The translations under genes were made by a program, and so were the position numbers. 64,000 nt of DNA from Peromyscus leucopus. Lineage: Eukaryota > Chordata > Mammalia > Rodentia > Cricetidae. Below the pieces are notes generated by a model, which was given only the letters and a program-made list of their open reading frames with translations, ran no database searches and was not told the origin of the DNA. The stretch spans positions 3,164,451 to 3,228,450 of the forward strand of contig NC_051076.1 in NCBI RefSeq assembly GCF_004664715.2, given 5' to 3'. This document shows, piece after piece, positions 35,967-46,469 of the stretch (the first letter of the stretch is position 1; each line of letters starts with the position of its first letter).

Positions 35967-36594
35967 ATAAGTAACTGCATAGGAGGCTGACAAACCGTAG
36001 ATACTTTGTGACAAATAGTAGGGTCTGCTTCAGTTTGTCTAGATTTTAAAATTATGACACATGCCATTAATAATATTATCTAAGGTATATGGTACATTGA
36101 ATCATTCTTGTAGGTCATATCTTTTTACTCTGTACTTCTGTCTTCTCAATTGTTAATAAATTTAATAATAATGACCATCACAGGGCATGATTGAGGGAAA
36201 ATATCCTCAGGATATTTCACTTAGTGTGTCCAACTTTGAACAAGTGTCACTAAGTAATTAGTGATTCTTAAGAAAGAAAAGTGTATTTAAAACTAAGAGA
36301 TTAAAAAAATCCTAGACTCTGAGGTCTGTGAATTGGAACACTCAGAAGAATGCTTTGGGGATAAATGAAGTAAACATGTTTTGGGGAGTCATCATGTGAA
36401 AATAGGAAGGAACTTGGATAGGAGTTCTTTTGGAAAGTAGTGTCTGATTAAGTTTCCTCAAAGTGGCAAAAATCTGTGAAATATTACAGTTATGTATGTT
36501 CTCTAGAGTAAGTTACAGTCAGGTTAGAACCTCATAAACTAAGGAAAGTTTAGTTTACTTTACTTGGTTCCAAAATTCTGTTTCTTTCTCACAG

Positions 36595-36694
36595 GTAAAT
36601 CATGTGAAACTCCTAAAGATCCTGAGAATGGCATAGTACATGTACACACAGACATTCGGGTTGGATCCAGTATTAATTATACTTGTAATCCAGG
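36595..36694 (+). CDS. Cr1l: Crry/Cr1l exon 3: first half of SCR2
   Basis: The acceptor TTTCTCACAG is at 36,585-36,594 and the donor GG/GTAAGT at 36,694. The exon reads from a phase-1 start through [18 protein letters not shown] to NYTCNPG, ending in phase 2. It holds the first two Cys of SCR2 and an N-Y-T glycosylation site. Splitting SCR2 over two exons is a fixed trait of the CR1/CR2/Crry gene family and fixes the identity. The next coding exon is 19.8 kb away. Confidence 0.9.
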
Positions 36695-36825
36695 GTAAGT
36701 TGGCAACAACATCTCTTCATTCAAGACTTCTGGAACAGTAGTACTACCTTCTCAGCAGGTCTCAGGAAAGACATCTAATCTGTTACTTCCTAATTTGGTT
36801 TTTGGTTGTGTTTTGATATGTTTTG

Positions 36826-37163
36826 TGCTAGAGGTTGGTAAAAGAGCTGGGTAGATCTCTATGTGGTCAAGGATACAGCCAGCATTGGAGACACACACCT
36901 TTAATTTCAATACCATAGAAGACCTGGATGGCTGTACATACAGGCAGTGACGAGGCAGTCATGTGTTTGGGTTTACAACCAATGAGAAGACAGAACAGAA
37001 AGACTATATAAAGACAAACACACAGAAAGTAGGTCTCTTTCAGAAAGGTAGGACCACCGCAGGAGGAAGGGTAAGGTTTTAGCTCTGAGCTCGGACCTCT
37101 TGGCTTTCTTCTTTACATTGGTTCTGTGTTTCTTATTTAATAAGATGGCTGTTTACATCTACA
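36826..37163 (+). mobile_element. LTR-like repeat with TATA box
   Basis: The stretch has a CCAAT (36,979-36,983), a TATA box ACTATATAAAG (37,003-37,013) and a following poly(A)-region-like TTTAATAAG before an end in ...ACATCTACA. The left part resembles a B1 fragment. It is either a short LTR or a composite SINE; no internal region is attached. Confidence 0.4.
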
Positions 37164-38503
37164 CTTTCCTCTACCCTGCCTTCTCATTCTCTACCCTATT
37201 TAACCCCTCCTCTTTCATTATTCCCCCTTCTTCCTTCACACCACCTTAGTTAAGATGCCATCAGCTTCAACATTCTTATTACTATAAGGTCTTTTTGTAA
37301 GCTTTGAAGTGTAGCTGGAGAATTTCTCTTCAGCTCCCATCAAGTCCCGCCAGTCCTGGAGCCCACTTATAAAATAAACATACAGAAGCTTATATTATTT
37401 AAACTGCTTGGCCATTGTTACATCTACATTGAAAAATAATCACAAAGATTACCTGTAGTAAATATACAAAGATAAAGTTATGAAACAAAACCACTACCAG
37501 TGGATCATCAAATTACAAAGGAAAAAAACAAGTGAGAAACAATGGAAACAAACTGGAAATCAATTAGAAGACAAAATTAATATGTGCCATTCCTTACCTA
37601 TAAATAATTTGCTTGAAAAGAAAATTAGTTATATTCTCTATTAAAAAAATCCCAGTGGCTGAATAAATACAACAATATGCAATGTCCTACAAAACACTTA
37701 AGATATAGCTTTAAAGCACATAATATGAAAGCAAATGAAGGGAAATGATACTCCATGAAAATGTCAAGTGGAATAAATCTGGGTGATCATTAATTATTGG
37801 AGAAACTAAGTGGAAAACTATCACAATAGGCAATATCATGGATGTATAACTTTTTCTTAGGTAAAGTAAAGAAACAGCTAGCTATTCACACAGGTAAAGA
37901 GGGCAATGACAGATCAAAGAAAAGATTCTATTCGAGTACAGCTTGATGAATCAATGTATTTATCAGTATTACTTGCAGGAGAATGATTGTCACAAAGGCA
38001 ACTTCATCGCCAAAAGTCCCACCCTTGGCATGGATAACTCAGGAAAAGCTACACTACTGAAGTATTCCACCTTCCAGTCCATATTCTGCCTCCTCTAAAT
38101 CCTAGTAACCCTCATGACTGTATGTAGTTGGGGCAGGAGGGAATGGCACCAGTAATTTCAGGTGAGGGTCTTGTGACCCTTCCTTTTCCTTCCATAAATG
38201 CATGCTGACCTAGCAGTGAGCTATATTTTCTGTTTATTTCTGCAGGCCAAGTTCTCCTATAGATTACAACAATTAATTGTTGGTGATGGTCATGTTAAGC
38301 TCAGAGGAACTAGATGCACTCTAGGCATAGAATGGTAAATGGTTAATTGAGTAAAAGGATGGAACAATTAAAAATGCATATTCACATCAGAGCACATGAA
38401 TTTGTAAAGCAAATATTAACAGAAATGAAGGATGAAATTGAAAGCAATACCATATTAGTACAGGACTTCAATACTCCCCTTTCAACAATAGATAGATCGT
38501 TAT
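37164..38503. other. Intronic DNA with an LTR family 1 fragment
   Basis: About 37,315-37,415 is a diverged piece of the family 1 LTR ('cccgccagtcctggagcccac', 'cttatattatttaaactg'). The rest shows no gene or recognised repeat. Confidence 0.4.
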
Positions 38504-39070
38504 TGGTTAAAATATTAAGGCAACTCCGCGTAGTTAAAAGGGAAGTTTATTTTGTGGGGTAACTTACAAGTGAAGGGATAGGTTACAGGGTCTGGGAAAG
38601 GTGTAGCTCAGACCTGTGGTGTTCTCTGGAAAACTCTGCTCGGTCTACCTCCAGCATCCAGGGTCCAAGAAGCAAGAGAGCCAGCACATCTGGATCCTGG
38701 GTCTTCAAGGGTCCTCTCTCGGCTCTGCCTTGTAGGCATGACAGTTATGGAAGCCTCAGTGGGGGTGGTCCTTCCAGATCAAAGCTGGAATGGCTACCCA
38801 CTACATCTCCCCATTTTTGTCTAAATAAGAATGTTCTAACCAAATACAAGACTATATACAATAGGAATGATTACCAAATATTGTCCAGGAGTAATAAGGG
38901 ATAATGACCTAGATAAGATGGAACTACAACCAACACAAACAATATCAAACAAGAGACACATACTAAAATCCACAGAAGTATAGAGCATAGGTAAATGGCA
39001 TGTTACAAAGATCATTCCAAAAGGTGTCCTATCCTAAAGAACCTGAATCTAATACTTAATATGTTCTAAG

Positions 39071-39123
<53 letters not shown>

Positions 39124-39660
39124 TAACTTGTAACTATAACTGCTAGTCTTCAATCCCATTAAAGACCTGAGAAGGAATATGATACCTGAGAAATGGAAGC
39201 TGGATGCAAGCAACTTTCGGGAATCTTGCAAGAGTAGAACGAGACAGCTAGCAGCCTGGACAGTCACCTAATATTTTTCAGCATTGTTGGTCCATTCAAA
39301 TTGGCTACAGGCCTAGAGTATCTGACAGACCATTTTCAGAAGCAGGAATTCTGAAAGACCATCTTACCCTGTTTTGGCAAAGTTCAGAAGTCACTTTTCC
39401 TTGTGTCCCACTTGTCCAGAAGGACAGCATTTGTACTGTCAGCAGTCGAGGCAAGGGCAGTTCTTTGCCCAATAGGCCATTTTGTGCCAAGAAGACAAAC
39501 TTCCAAATGGAAATGTCTTAGAAGCCCAACATTCTCTCAGGATCAAATTGGTGCAGCCAGGAGCAATTGTGTCTCACATCAACAGAATTCTAAGTTATTT
39601 AAATGCCATATTCTCTAGGTTCATGAACTGTCTGAAGATTACCTCTCCAGCCCACCTGTG
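38504..39660 (-). mobile_element. LTR family 2 element, copy A
   Basis: In plus view the LTR spans 38,504-38,805, ending ...CCACTACA. The adjoining polypurine tract (38,806-38,818, reading AAAAATGGGGAGA on the minus strand) and about 0.85 kb of internal sequence follow. The LTR resembles copies at 39,716, 42,312 and 44,012, and the internal part is an inverted copy of 41,520-42,311. No long coding frame is present, so it is a non-autonomous element. Confidence 0.7.
39074..39121. repeat. (TA)n microsatellite
   Basis: About 24 TA units inside the internal region of copy A. The equivalent place in the inverted copy (about 42,030-42,040) has only a few units, so this is a recent expansion. Confidence 0.95.
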
Positions 39661-39715
39661 TGTAGTGGGTAGCCATTCCAGCTTTTGGAACTTGCCCCAT
39701 AAGAGCGTCAGATAT

Positions 39716-40672
39716 TGGTGAAATTATTAAGGCCACTCCACGTAGTTAAAAGGAAGATTTTTTTTTAATTTTATTTATTTTATTTTACAATACCATTCAG
39801 TTCTACATATCAGCCACGGGTTCCCCTATTCTCCCCCCCCCACCTCCTCCCCTTACCTCCAGCCCACCCCCCATTCCCACCTCCTCCAGGGCAAATCCTC
39901 TGCCAAGGACTGTGATCAACCTGGTAGACTCAGACCAGGCAGGTCCAGTCCCTTCCTCCCAGACTGAGCCAAGCGTCCCTGCATAAGCTCCAGGTTTCAA
40001 ACAGCCAACTCATGCAATGAGCACAGGACTTGGTCCCACTGCCTAGTTGCCTCCCAAACTGATCAAGCCAATCAACTGTCTCACCTATTCAGAGGGCCTG
40101 ATCCAGCTGGGGGCCCCTCAGCCTTTGGTTCATAGTTCATGTGTTTCCATTCATTTGGCTATTTTTTTTTCAATAATTGAGTAAAACCAAAATTTATTAT
40201 AAGCCACAGTCGTCCTAGAGACCTCCATGCTATATGTATAGCCTCCATGGTTCTGTGGGTTGTGGTCTGATTATTCTTTATTTTATATCTAGAATCCACT
40301 TATGAGTGAGTACATACCATGACTGTCTTTCTGGGTTTGGGTTACCTCACTCAGGATGATTTTGTCTAGTTCCATCCATTTGCCTGCAAATTTCATGCTT
40401 TCATCGTTAAAAGGAAGATTTATTTAGTGGGTAACTTACAAAAAAGGGATAAGTAGGTCGTGGGGTCTGTGGAAGGTGTATCGCAAGTCCAGCTGTGTTC
40501 TCTGGAGCTCTGCTCGGTCAACCTCCATCATCAAGGGTCCAGGAACAGAGAGAAAGCTGGCCCATCCAGATCTTGGGTCTCTAGGTGCTTTCTTTGGCCC
40601 TACCTTGTAGGCATGACAGTGCCAAAGTCTCAATGGGGGTTGGAACTTCCAGATCAAAGCTGGAATGGCTAC
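39716..40672 (-). mobile_element. LTR family 2, copy B, interrupted by L1
   Basis: The LTR is split by an L1 3' fragment with a 16-bp target duplication. Its U3 start is cut off at ...GGCTACCCA. Just to its left, 39,660-39,690 is a short piece of the same LTR in the opposite orientation, so this junction has been rearranged. Confidence 0.7.
39761..40405 (-). mobile_element. L1 3' end, 5'-truncated
   Basis: Starting from a T run, the plus strand shows the classical antisense L1 3' end, including 'ctgggtttgggttacctcac' and 'tttgtctagttccatccatt', plus the G-rich 3' UTR (C-rich here). Direct repeats GTTAAAAGGAAGATTT flank it at 39,745-39,760 and 40,406-40,421. It is a standard 5'-truncated insertion. 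Confidence 0.88.
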
Positions 40673-41491
40673 CCAATCTTACCCATTACTCTAAGACTTG
40701 CTGCAGAACCTACAGTTAGTCTAACTGAGATTTAACTATCTGAGCTTTCTTACAGTACCCAACAGAGATATCATCACCCCCTAAACAGAAGGATGCAATT
40801 CTAAGAAAAGGACGCCCCTTCTCCCTAAGGTTTCATATTTCATATTTCATATAAGGTTATGTATGATGGTTATAAGGTTGGGGGTGGAAGAAAATATTAG
40901 ACTCAGTATTCTCCTAAAAAAAGGAAAAGAAGAAATGGAATGGATAGGTATAAGATATTATGGTAGATTATTGTATATACTAGTAAACAAATTTAGTAAA
41001 AAAGCAGCCTTAGATAATTTGCACTGTTATGGATTCTTATATGTTGATGCAAATGTAAACTTTTTATATTCCTGTTTAAGATAATTTGTATATTGATACA
41101 AATACAGAACTATATTTGTTATAATGTACATATATTTCTACTCTTATTTGAAATATTTGTATATTGATACAAAGGTAAATTTATATCTCATACTTTATGT
41201 ATGTTTTACTTCTGTTTAGGATATTTTGTATATTGATATATATTTAAGATTATTGTCATATTGCATATCACACTATATATTCCTACCTCTGTTATAAATA
41301 TCTTGTGTATTGTCACAATTTTGAAGACATTGTCCTTTCATTTTCATTTGCTTACAGACTATTTACCTTGTTTACATGAAGCCTTAGTCCTTAGGTTATT
41401 TAGGTAGATAAGACTTATAGATTTATAGTCACCTATGCTTGTCATCTCTATAGTTATGTTAGGTTATCCAGATTTACAGATATATAGGTCA
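40673..41491. repeat. Left arm of a large inverted repeat
   Basis: It is the reverse complement, with modest divergence, of 42,617-43,487. It is AT-rich, with three or four imperfect units of about 65 bp centred on 'tttgtatattgatacaaa'. It probably derives from ERV internal non-coding sequence. It abuts LTR copy B. Confidence 0.75.
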
Positions 41492-41519
41492 GATGGACAG
41501 GTAATCTTTTTTTTTCAAA

Positions 41520-42616
41520 CACTTCATAGACCTAGAGAATATGGCTTTTAAATAACTTAGAATTCTGATGATGTGAGACACAATTGCTCCTGGCTGCACC
41601 AATTTGATCCTGAGAGAATGTTGGGCTTCTAAGACATTTCCATTTGGAAGTTTGTCTTCTTGGCACAAAATGGCCTATTGGGCAAAGAACTGCCCTTGCC
41701 TCGACTGCTGACAGTACAAATGCAATGCTGTCCTTTCTGGACAAGCAGGACACAAGGAAAGCAACCACTCTACTCTGACAAGACAGGGTAAGATTTCAGA
41801 ATTCCTGCTTCTGAAAATGGTCTGTCAGATACTCTAGGCCTGTAGCGAATTTGAATGCACCAACAATGCTGAGAAACATTAGGTGACTGTCCAGGCTGCT
41901 AGCTGTCTCGGTCTACTCTTGCAAGATTCCCGAAAGTTGCTTGCATCCATCTACCATTTCTCAGGTACCATTATATTCCTTCTCGGGTCTTTGATGGGAT
42001 TGAAGACTAGCAGTTATAGTTACAACTTAGTATATATATATTATCTTAGATAGAACATATTAAGAATTAGATTCAAGTTCTTTAGGATAGGTCACCTTTT
42101 GGAATGATCTTTGTAACATGCCATTTACCTATGCTCTATACTTCTGTGGATTTTAGTATGTGTTTCTTGCTCGATATTGTTTGCATTGGTTGTAGTTCCA
42201 TCTTATCTAGGTCATTATCCCTCATTATTCCTGGACAATATTTGATAACCATTCCTTTGTACATAGTCTTGTATTCGGTTTGAACCTTCTTATGTAGACA
42301 AAAAGGGGAGATGTAGTGGGTAGCCATTCCAGCTTTGATCTGGAAGTTCCAACCCCCATTGAGACTTTGGCAACTGTCACACCTACAAGGCACGGCCAAG
42401 GGAAGCACCTGGAGACCCGAGATCTGGATGGGCCAGCGCTCTCTCTGTTCCTGGACCCTTGATGGTGGAGGTTGACCAAACAGAACTCCAGAGAACACCG
42501 CTGGACTTGTAATATACCTTCCCCAGACCCCATGACCTACCTAACCCCTTTTTGTATGTTACCCACTAAATAAATCTTCCTTTTAACTACGTGGAGTGGC
42601 CTTAATAATTTCACCA
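41520..42616 (+). mobile_element. LTR family 2 element, copy C (internal 3' part, PPT, LTR)
   Basis: Internal sequence (41,520-42,297), a clean polypurine tract AAAAAGGGGAGA (42,300-42,311) and an LTR beginning TGTAGTGGGTAGCC at 42,312 and ending TTTCACCA at 42,616, with AATAAA near 42,568. It is the opposite orientation to copies A, B and D, and forms the spacer of the large inverted repeat. Confidence 0.78.
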
Positions 42617-43487
42617 ATACCTATGTATCTGTAAATCTGGATAACTTAACTAACATAACTATAGAGATGACATGCATAGGTGACTATAAATCTATAAGTC
42701 TTATCTACCTAAATAACCTAAGGACTAAGACTTCATGTAAACAAGGTAAATAGTCTGTAAGCAAATGTACGGTGAAAGGACGATGACTTCAAAATTGTGA
42801 CAATGCACAAAATATCTTTAAGAGAGGTAGGAATGATAGTGCTATTTGCAATATGACAATAAGCCTAAATATATATCAATATACAAAATATCCTAAACAC
42901 AAGTAGAACATACATATAATATGACAGATATAAATTTACATTTGTATCAATATACAAATATTTCAAATAAGAGTAGAAATATATGTATATTATAACAAAT
43001 ATAGTTCTGTATTTGTATCAATATACAAATTATCTTAAACAGGAATATAAAAATAGTTTACATTTGTATTAACATATAATTATCCATAACAGTGCAAATT
43101 ATCTAAGGCTGCTTTTTTTTACTAAATTTGTTTACTAGTATATACAATAATCTACCATAATATCTTATACCTATCCATTCCCCTTTTTCTTTTCTTTCTT
43201 TTTTTTTTGGTGGGGGGAGACACTTTTTCTTTTCTTAAGGAGAATGCTGAGTCTAATATTTTCTTCCACCCCCAAACCTATAACCATCATCTATAACCCT
43301 GAGAAATATGAAACCTTTTGGAGAAAGGGTGTCATTTTCTTAGAATTGCTTCCTGCTGTTTAGGGAGTGATGTTTAGGGAGTGATGTTGAGTACTCTGTT
43401 GAGTACTGTGAGAAAGCTCATATAGTTAAATCTCAGTTAGACTAACTGTAGGTTCTGCAGCAAGTCTTAGAGTAATGGGTAAGACTG
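42617..43487. repeat. Right arm of the large inverted repeat
   Basis: Reverse complement of 40,673-41,491. It starts directly at the end of LTR copy C. Differences include a pyrimidine-rich insertion near 43,180-43,225. Confidence 0.75.
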
Positions 43488-44011
43488 TCTGAAATTCTGG
43501 CTAGAAGTATAGTATGATGATGAGTACCATGGCATCATTCTGGACTGGGTAGAGTTGTTGTTGTTGTTGTTGTTGGGGCCTCTTCTTCCTTCTGGAGACT
43601 TCTGAAATTGCTATTGGAAAAACTTATTTTTTACCATAAGAACTTGAACATTATTAATATATCAAAATGGAAAGTTTGGATTTAAAGATGACATGACATG
43701 TAAGAAAGGATTCTTAGACATCAAGAGTAAGCATGGAGAGAATTAGAATCTTGAAGAATATGGTCCCTTTTATTGGATTCCTTCTGTCCCATACCAGAGG
43801 GCTCTTCTCATATGGGACTGAAGAATCTCTCAACCTTTTTTTTTTTTTTTCAGCAATATGCTTGGGTTTAGAGAAGGAGTGAGCCAATTCCATCTCCAAA
43901 GCCAGCTTGGTTTATCATTAAATTGGAACAACTTTTCTAGATTAAAAGAGATACAGATGTTAGACAGTGAGATTTTACCCTGTGTACATGGGTACCAATA
44001 GATTCAGATAT
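43488..44011. other. Intronic DNA between repeats
   Basis: Holds a (TTG)n run at about 43,556-43,575 and a short T run near 43,835. No gene seen. Confidence 0.5.
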
Positions 44012-44308
44012 TGGTTAAAATATTAAGGCAACTCTACATAGTTAAAAGGGAGGTTTATTTTGTGGGGTAACTTACAAGTGAAGAGAGGTTACAAGGTCTG
44101 GGAAAGGTGTAGTGCAGTCAGGAGGTGTTCTCTGGAAAACTCTGCTCGGTCTACCTCCAGCATCCAGGGTCCAAGAACCAAGAGAGCCAGCCCATTCGGA
44201 TCCTGGGTCTTCAAGGGTCCTCTCTCGGCTCCGCCTTGTAGGCGTGACAGTTACTGAAGCCTCAGTGGGGGTGGTCCTTCCAGATCAAAGCTGGAACGGC
44301 TACCCACT
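44012..44308 (-). mobile_element. LTR family 2, copy D, solo
   Basis: It matches copy A closely across its length ('ttggttaaaatattaaggca', 'ctctgctcggtctacctccag', 'cttccagatcaaagctgga'). Its U3 end stops at ...CCACTA. No polypurine tract or internal sequence adjoins it. Confidence 0.72.
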
Positions 44309-45103
44309 AAAGGTCATTCATCAAACTCAATAAAAAAGGAGCAGTTATAAATGTCCATAAAATAACAGAAGAAACGCACCTACAGTTTTCCTGCCTGGCC
44401 CACAGTCAGGACAAATCTTTGTCACCTGCCAGTCCCACAGCCACTCAGACCCAACCAAGTATACACAGAGACTTATATTGCTTACAAACTGTATGGCCGT
44501 GGCAGGCTTCTTGCTAACTGTTCTTATATATTAAATTAATCCATTTCTATACATCTATACCTTGCCACGTGGCTCATGGCTTACCGGCATCTTCACATGC
44601 AGCTTGTCATGGTGGCGGCTGGCAGTATCTCTGACTCAGCCTTCCACTTCCCAGAATTCTTTTCGGCCAATCAGTGTTTTATTTACTAACCAAGCAGAGC
44701 AACACATTTGCCACACAGAACATCCCACAGCACTTCCCCCTTTTCCTTTTTTTTTTTTTTTTTTCTTCAAAAAGGAAGGTTTTAACCTTAACAAAGTAAA
44801 ATTACATATAATTTGGGAATTTGGGCATAGCTTCTCTTACTACTTCTTGCTGGAGGGGGGGCGCTGTATCTTATGGGGACACAAAGAAAATTTTAGGATT
44901 ATGAAATAGTCCATGAGGCTGTATTGTCTGAGCCAGTTGCGTTGAATCCGATCTGGATGTTGGGTTATCTGGGCCATGGTGTCATCGGAGACCTTTCAGG
45001 GGGTCTTGGCAAATCAAACCTGATGTATCTTAATCTGGAACAAATCCATAGCCTCTTGCTTTCTGTGGAGACAAAAGCAGAGCCTCCTTTCCAAAGTAAC
45101 ACA

Positions 45104-45116
45104 TCCTTATATCCAA
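45104..45116. repeat. Target-site duplication, left copy (TCCTTATATCCAA)
   Basis: The 13-base sequence recurs at 52,150-52,162. The uninterrupted site can be seen in the related element at about 127-139. Together they define the outer borders of the composite insertion. Confidence 0.85.
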
Positions 45117-45126
45117 TTTTTTTTTT

Positions 45127-45262
45127 CTGATTTTAGAATAGTTTTTTTATTATTTTAAATTATATGTATGTATGGCTACATATGGATATGTGCATATGAA
45201 TGCAGGTGCCCTTGGAGGCCAGAGGCATTGGATACCCTGGGGCTGGAGTTTCCCCTTAAAGT
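45127..45262 (-). repeat. B2-type SINE 3' part forming the composite's 3' end
   Basis: On the minus strand it reads 'aactccagccccagggtatcc', 'ggcctccaagggcacctgcat', then a TA-rich end and the final A run at 45,126-45,117. The B2 head is missing. Its A tail directly meets the outer target duplication. Confidence 0.65.
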
Positions 45263-45264
45263 TT

Positions 45265-46021
45265 CTTTTCTTTTTTTTCTTCTTCTTTTTTTTAATTCCA
45301 GCCATCTTTATTTATACATCAAAAACAAGCATGCTTTTCCATAATAACAAACTTGTTTTTTCCATCCTCCATTAACCCCCAGCAAAAACAAATATGTCAA
45401 ATATGTTTTTCCCAACTTTAATATCAAAACATCTTTAAACCCAAAAGAACAGTTATCATTTTGCTGGCTTAGCCAAATATTGAGTTGGGTACATCCTGTC
45501 TTTACAAAACTAAAAGGTAATTGACATAGGCACACATTTTCAAGAACAACAATATCATTCAAAACATATTTACAGAAATAGGGGTGATCTGCCTCCGATC
45601 CTGTCAGCTCTGAATCAGAACAGCTCCCAGGCTCTTTCAGACAGCTGGCTTCCCCAGACAAGAAACCTGAGAAGCATCAGCTCCCAAAAATTTTAGGGGA
45701 AAATATTGGATAAAAATTGGGTTTCCAGGAATGATCACATCTGTTCCATGCAAGATTGACAAAATGACACTAAATCCACCAAGAGAATCATCAATATCAC
45801 GAGAGAGAAGAGAAAATGCAGGCTGCGTGGTCCCAGCAGTATCCTGCAGTATCCTGAAGTCCACTGGTCCTTGCCGAGTAAGACTGTCCCTGTGGGCTTT
45901 TACCTCATCTGGACCTGTTGGACAAGCACTCATATACTGGTCCAAAACTAGACCTCAGGGCTCCCAACAGAGAATCATTGGTCTGAGGGCATATAATCAA
46001 CACAATATGGCAGGAATTTAA
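45265..46021 (-). pseudogene. Processed copy of an unidentified transcript
   Basis: A 102-codon frame (45,945-45,637) looks protein-like: GPDEVKAHRDSLTRQ, a hydrophilic stretch, then LLSRDIDDSLGGF. It is followed by about 320 bases of UTR-like sequence, AATAAA at 45,312-45,307 and an impure A tract (45,293-45,265). This is the end structure of a processed mRNA copy. I cannot name the parent gene. It may be part of the composite or an independent event. Confidence 0.45.
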
Positions 46022-46272
46022 CAAAGTTGGTCATATTGCTCCCACAGTCAAGAAGCAAGGGTAGATGAATGCTAACCCCCAGCTGCTTTCTCCTTTTTTC
46101 CTTTTTATTTATCCTTGGACCTTAGGCCATAGGATGGTGCCACCCAATTTCAGAGCTGGTCTCAGTTCAACTTCTCTGGAAATGTCCTTACAGATATGCC
46201 CCAAACTGTATCTCATAGGTGATTCCAAACTTGGTTAACTTGACAATGAAAATGAACCCTCACAGCCCCTAT
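46022..46272. repeat. Rodent interspersed repeat, type 2, partial
   Basis: The part resembling 'ttggtcatattgctcccacagtcaagaagc' through 'ggttaacttgacaatgaaaa' fits the same repeat type as 32,255-32,628. It lies between the unidentified retrocopy and the REST 3' region. Confidence 0.45.
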
Positions 46273-46469
46273 TATCCAACATGACAGATTTCTACTCAAC
46301 TGCCACTTGTATGTTCAAGAGATACTTTTGAGTCATATTACATTTGCCCTCATCGTTACTCCTTCCACATTAAAAGCCTTTCTTCTGAGTTCAGTGCCAC
46401 CCTTTTTTTCTCCTACTGTCTTCTTTCCACAGCTGGGTTTCTTTTTTTTTCTTTTTTCTTTTTTTTTGA

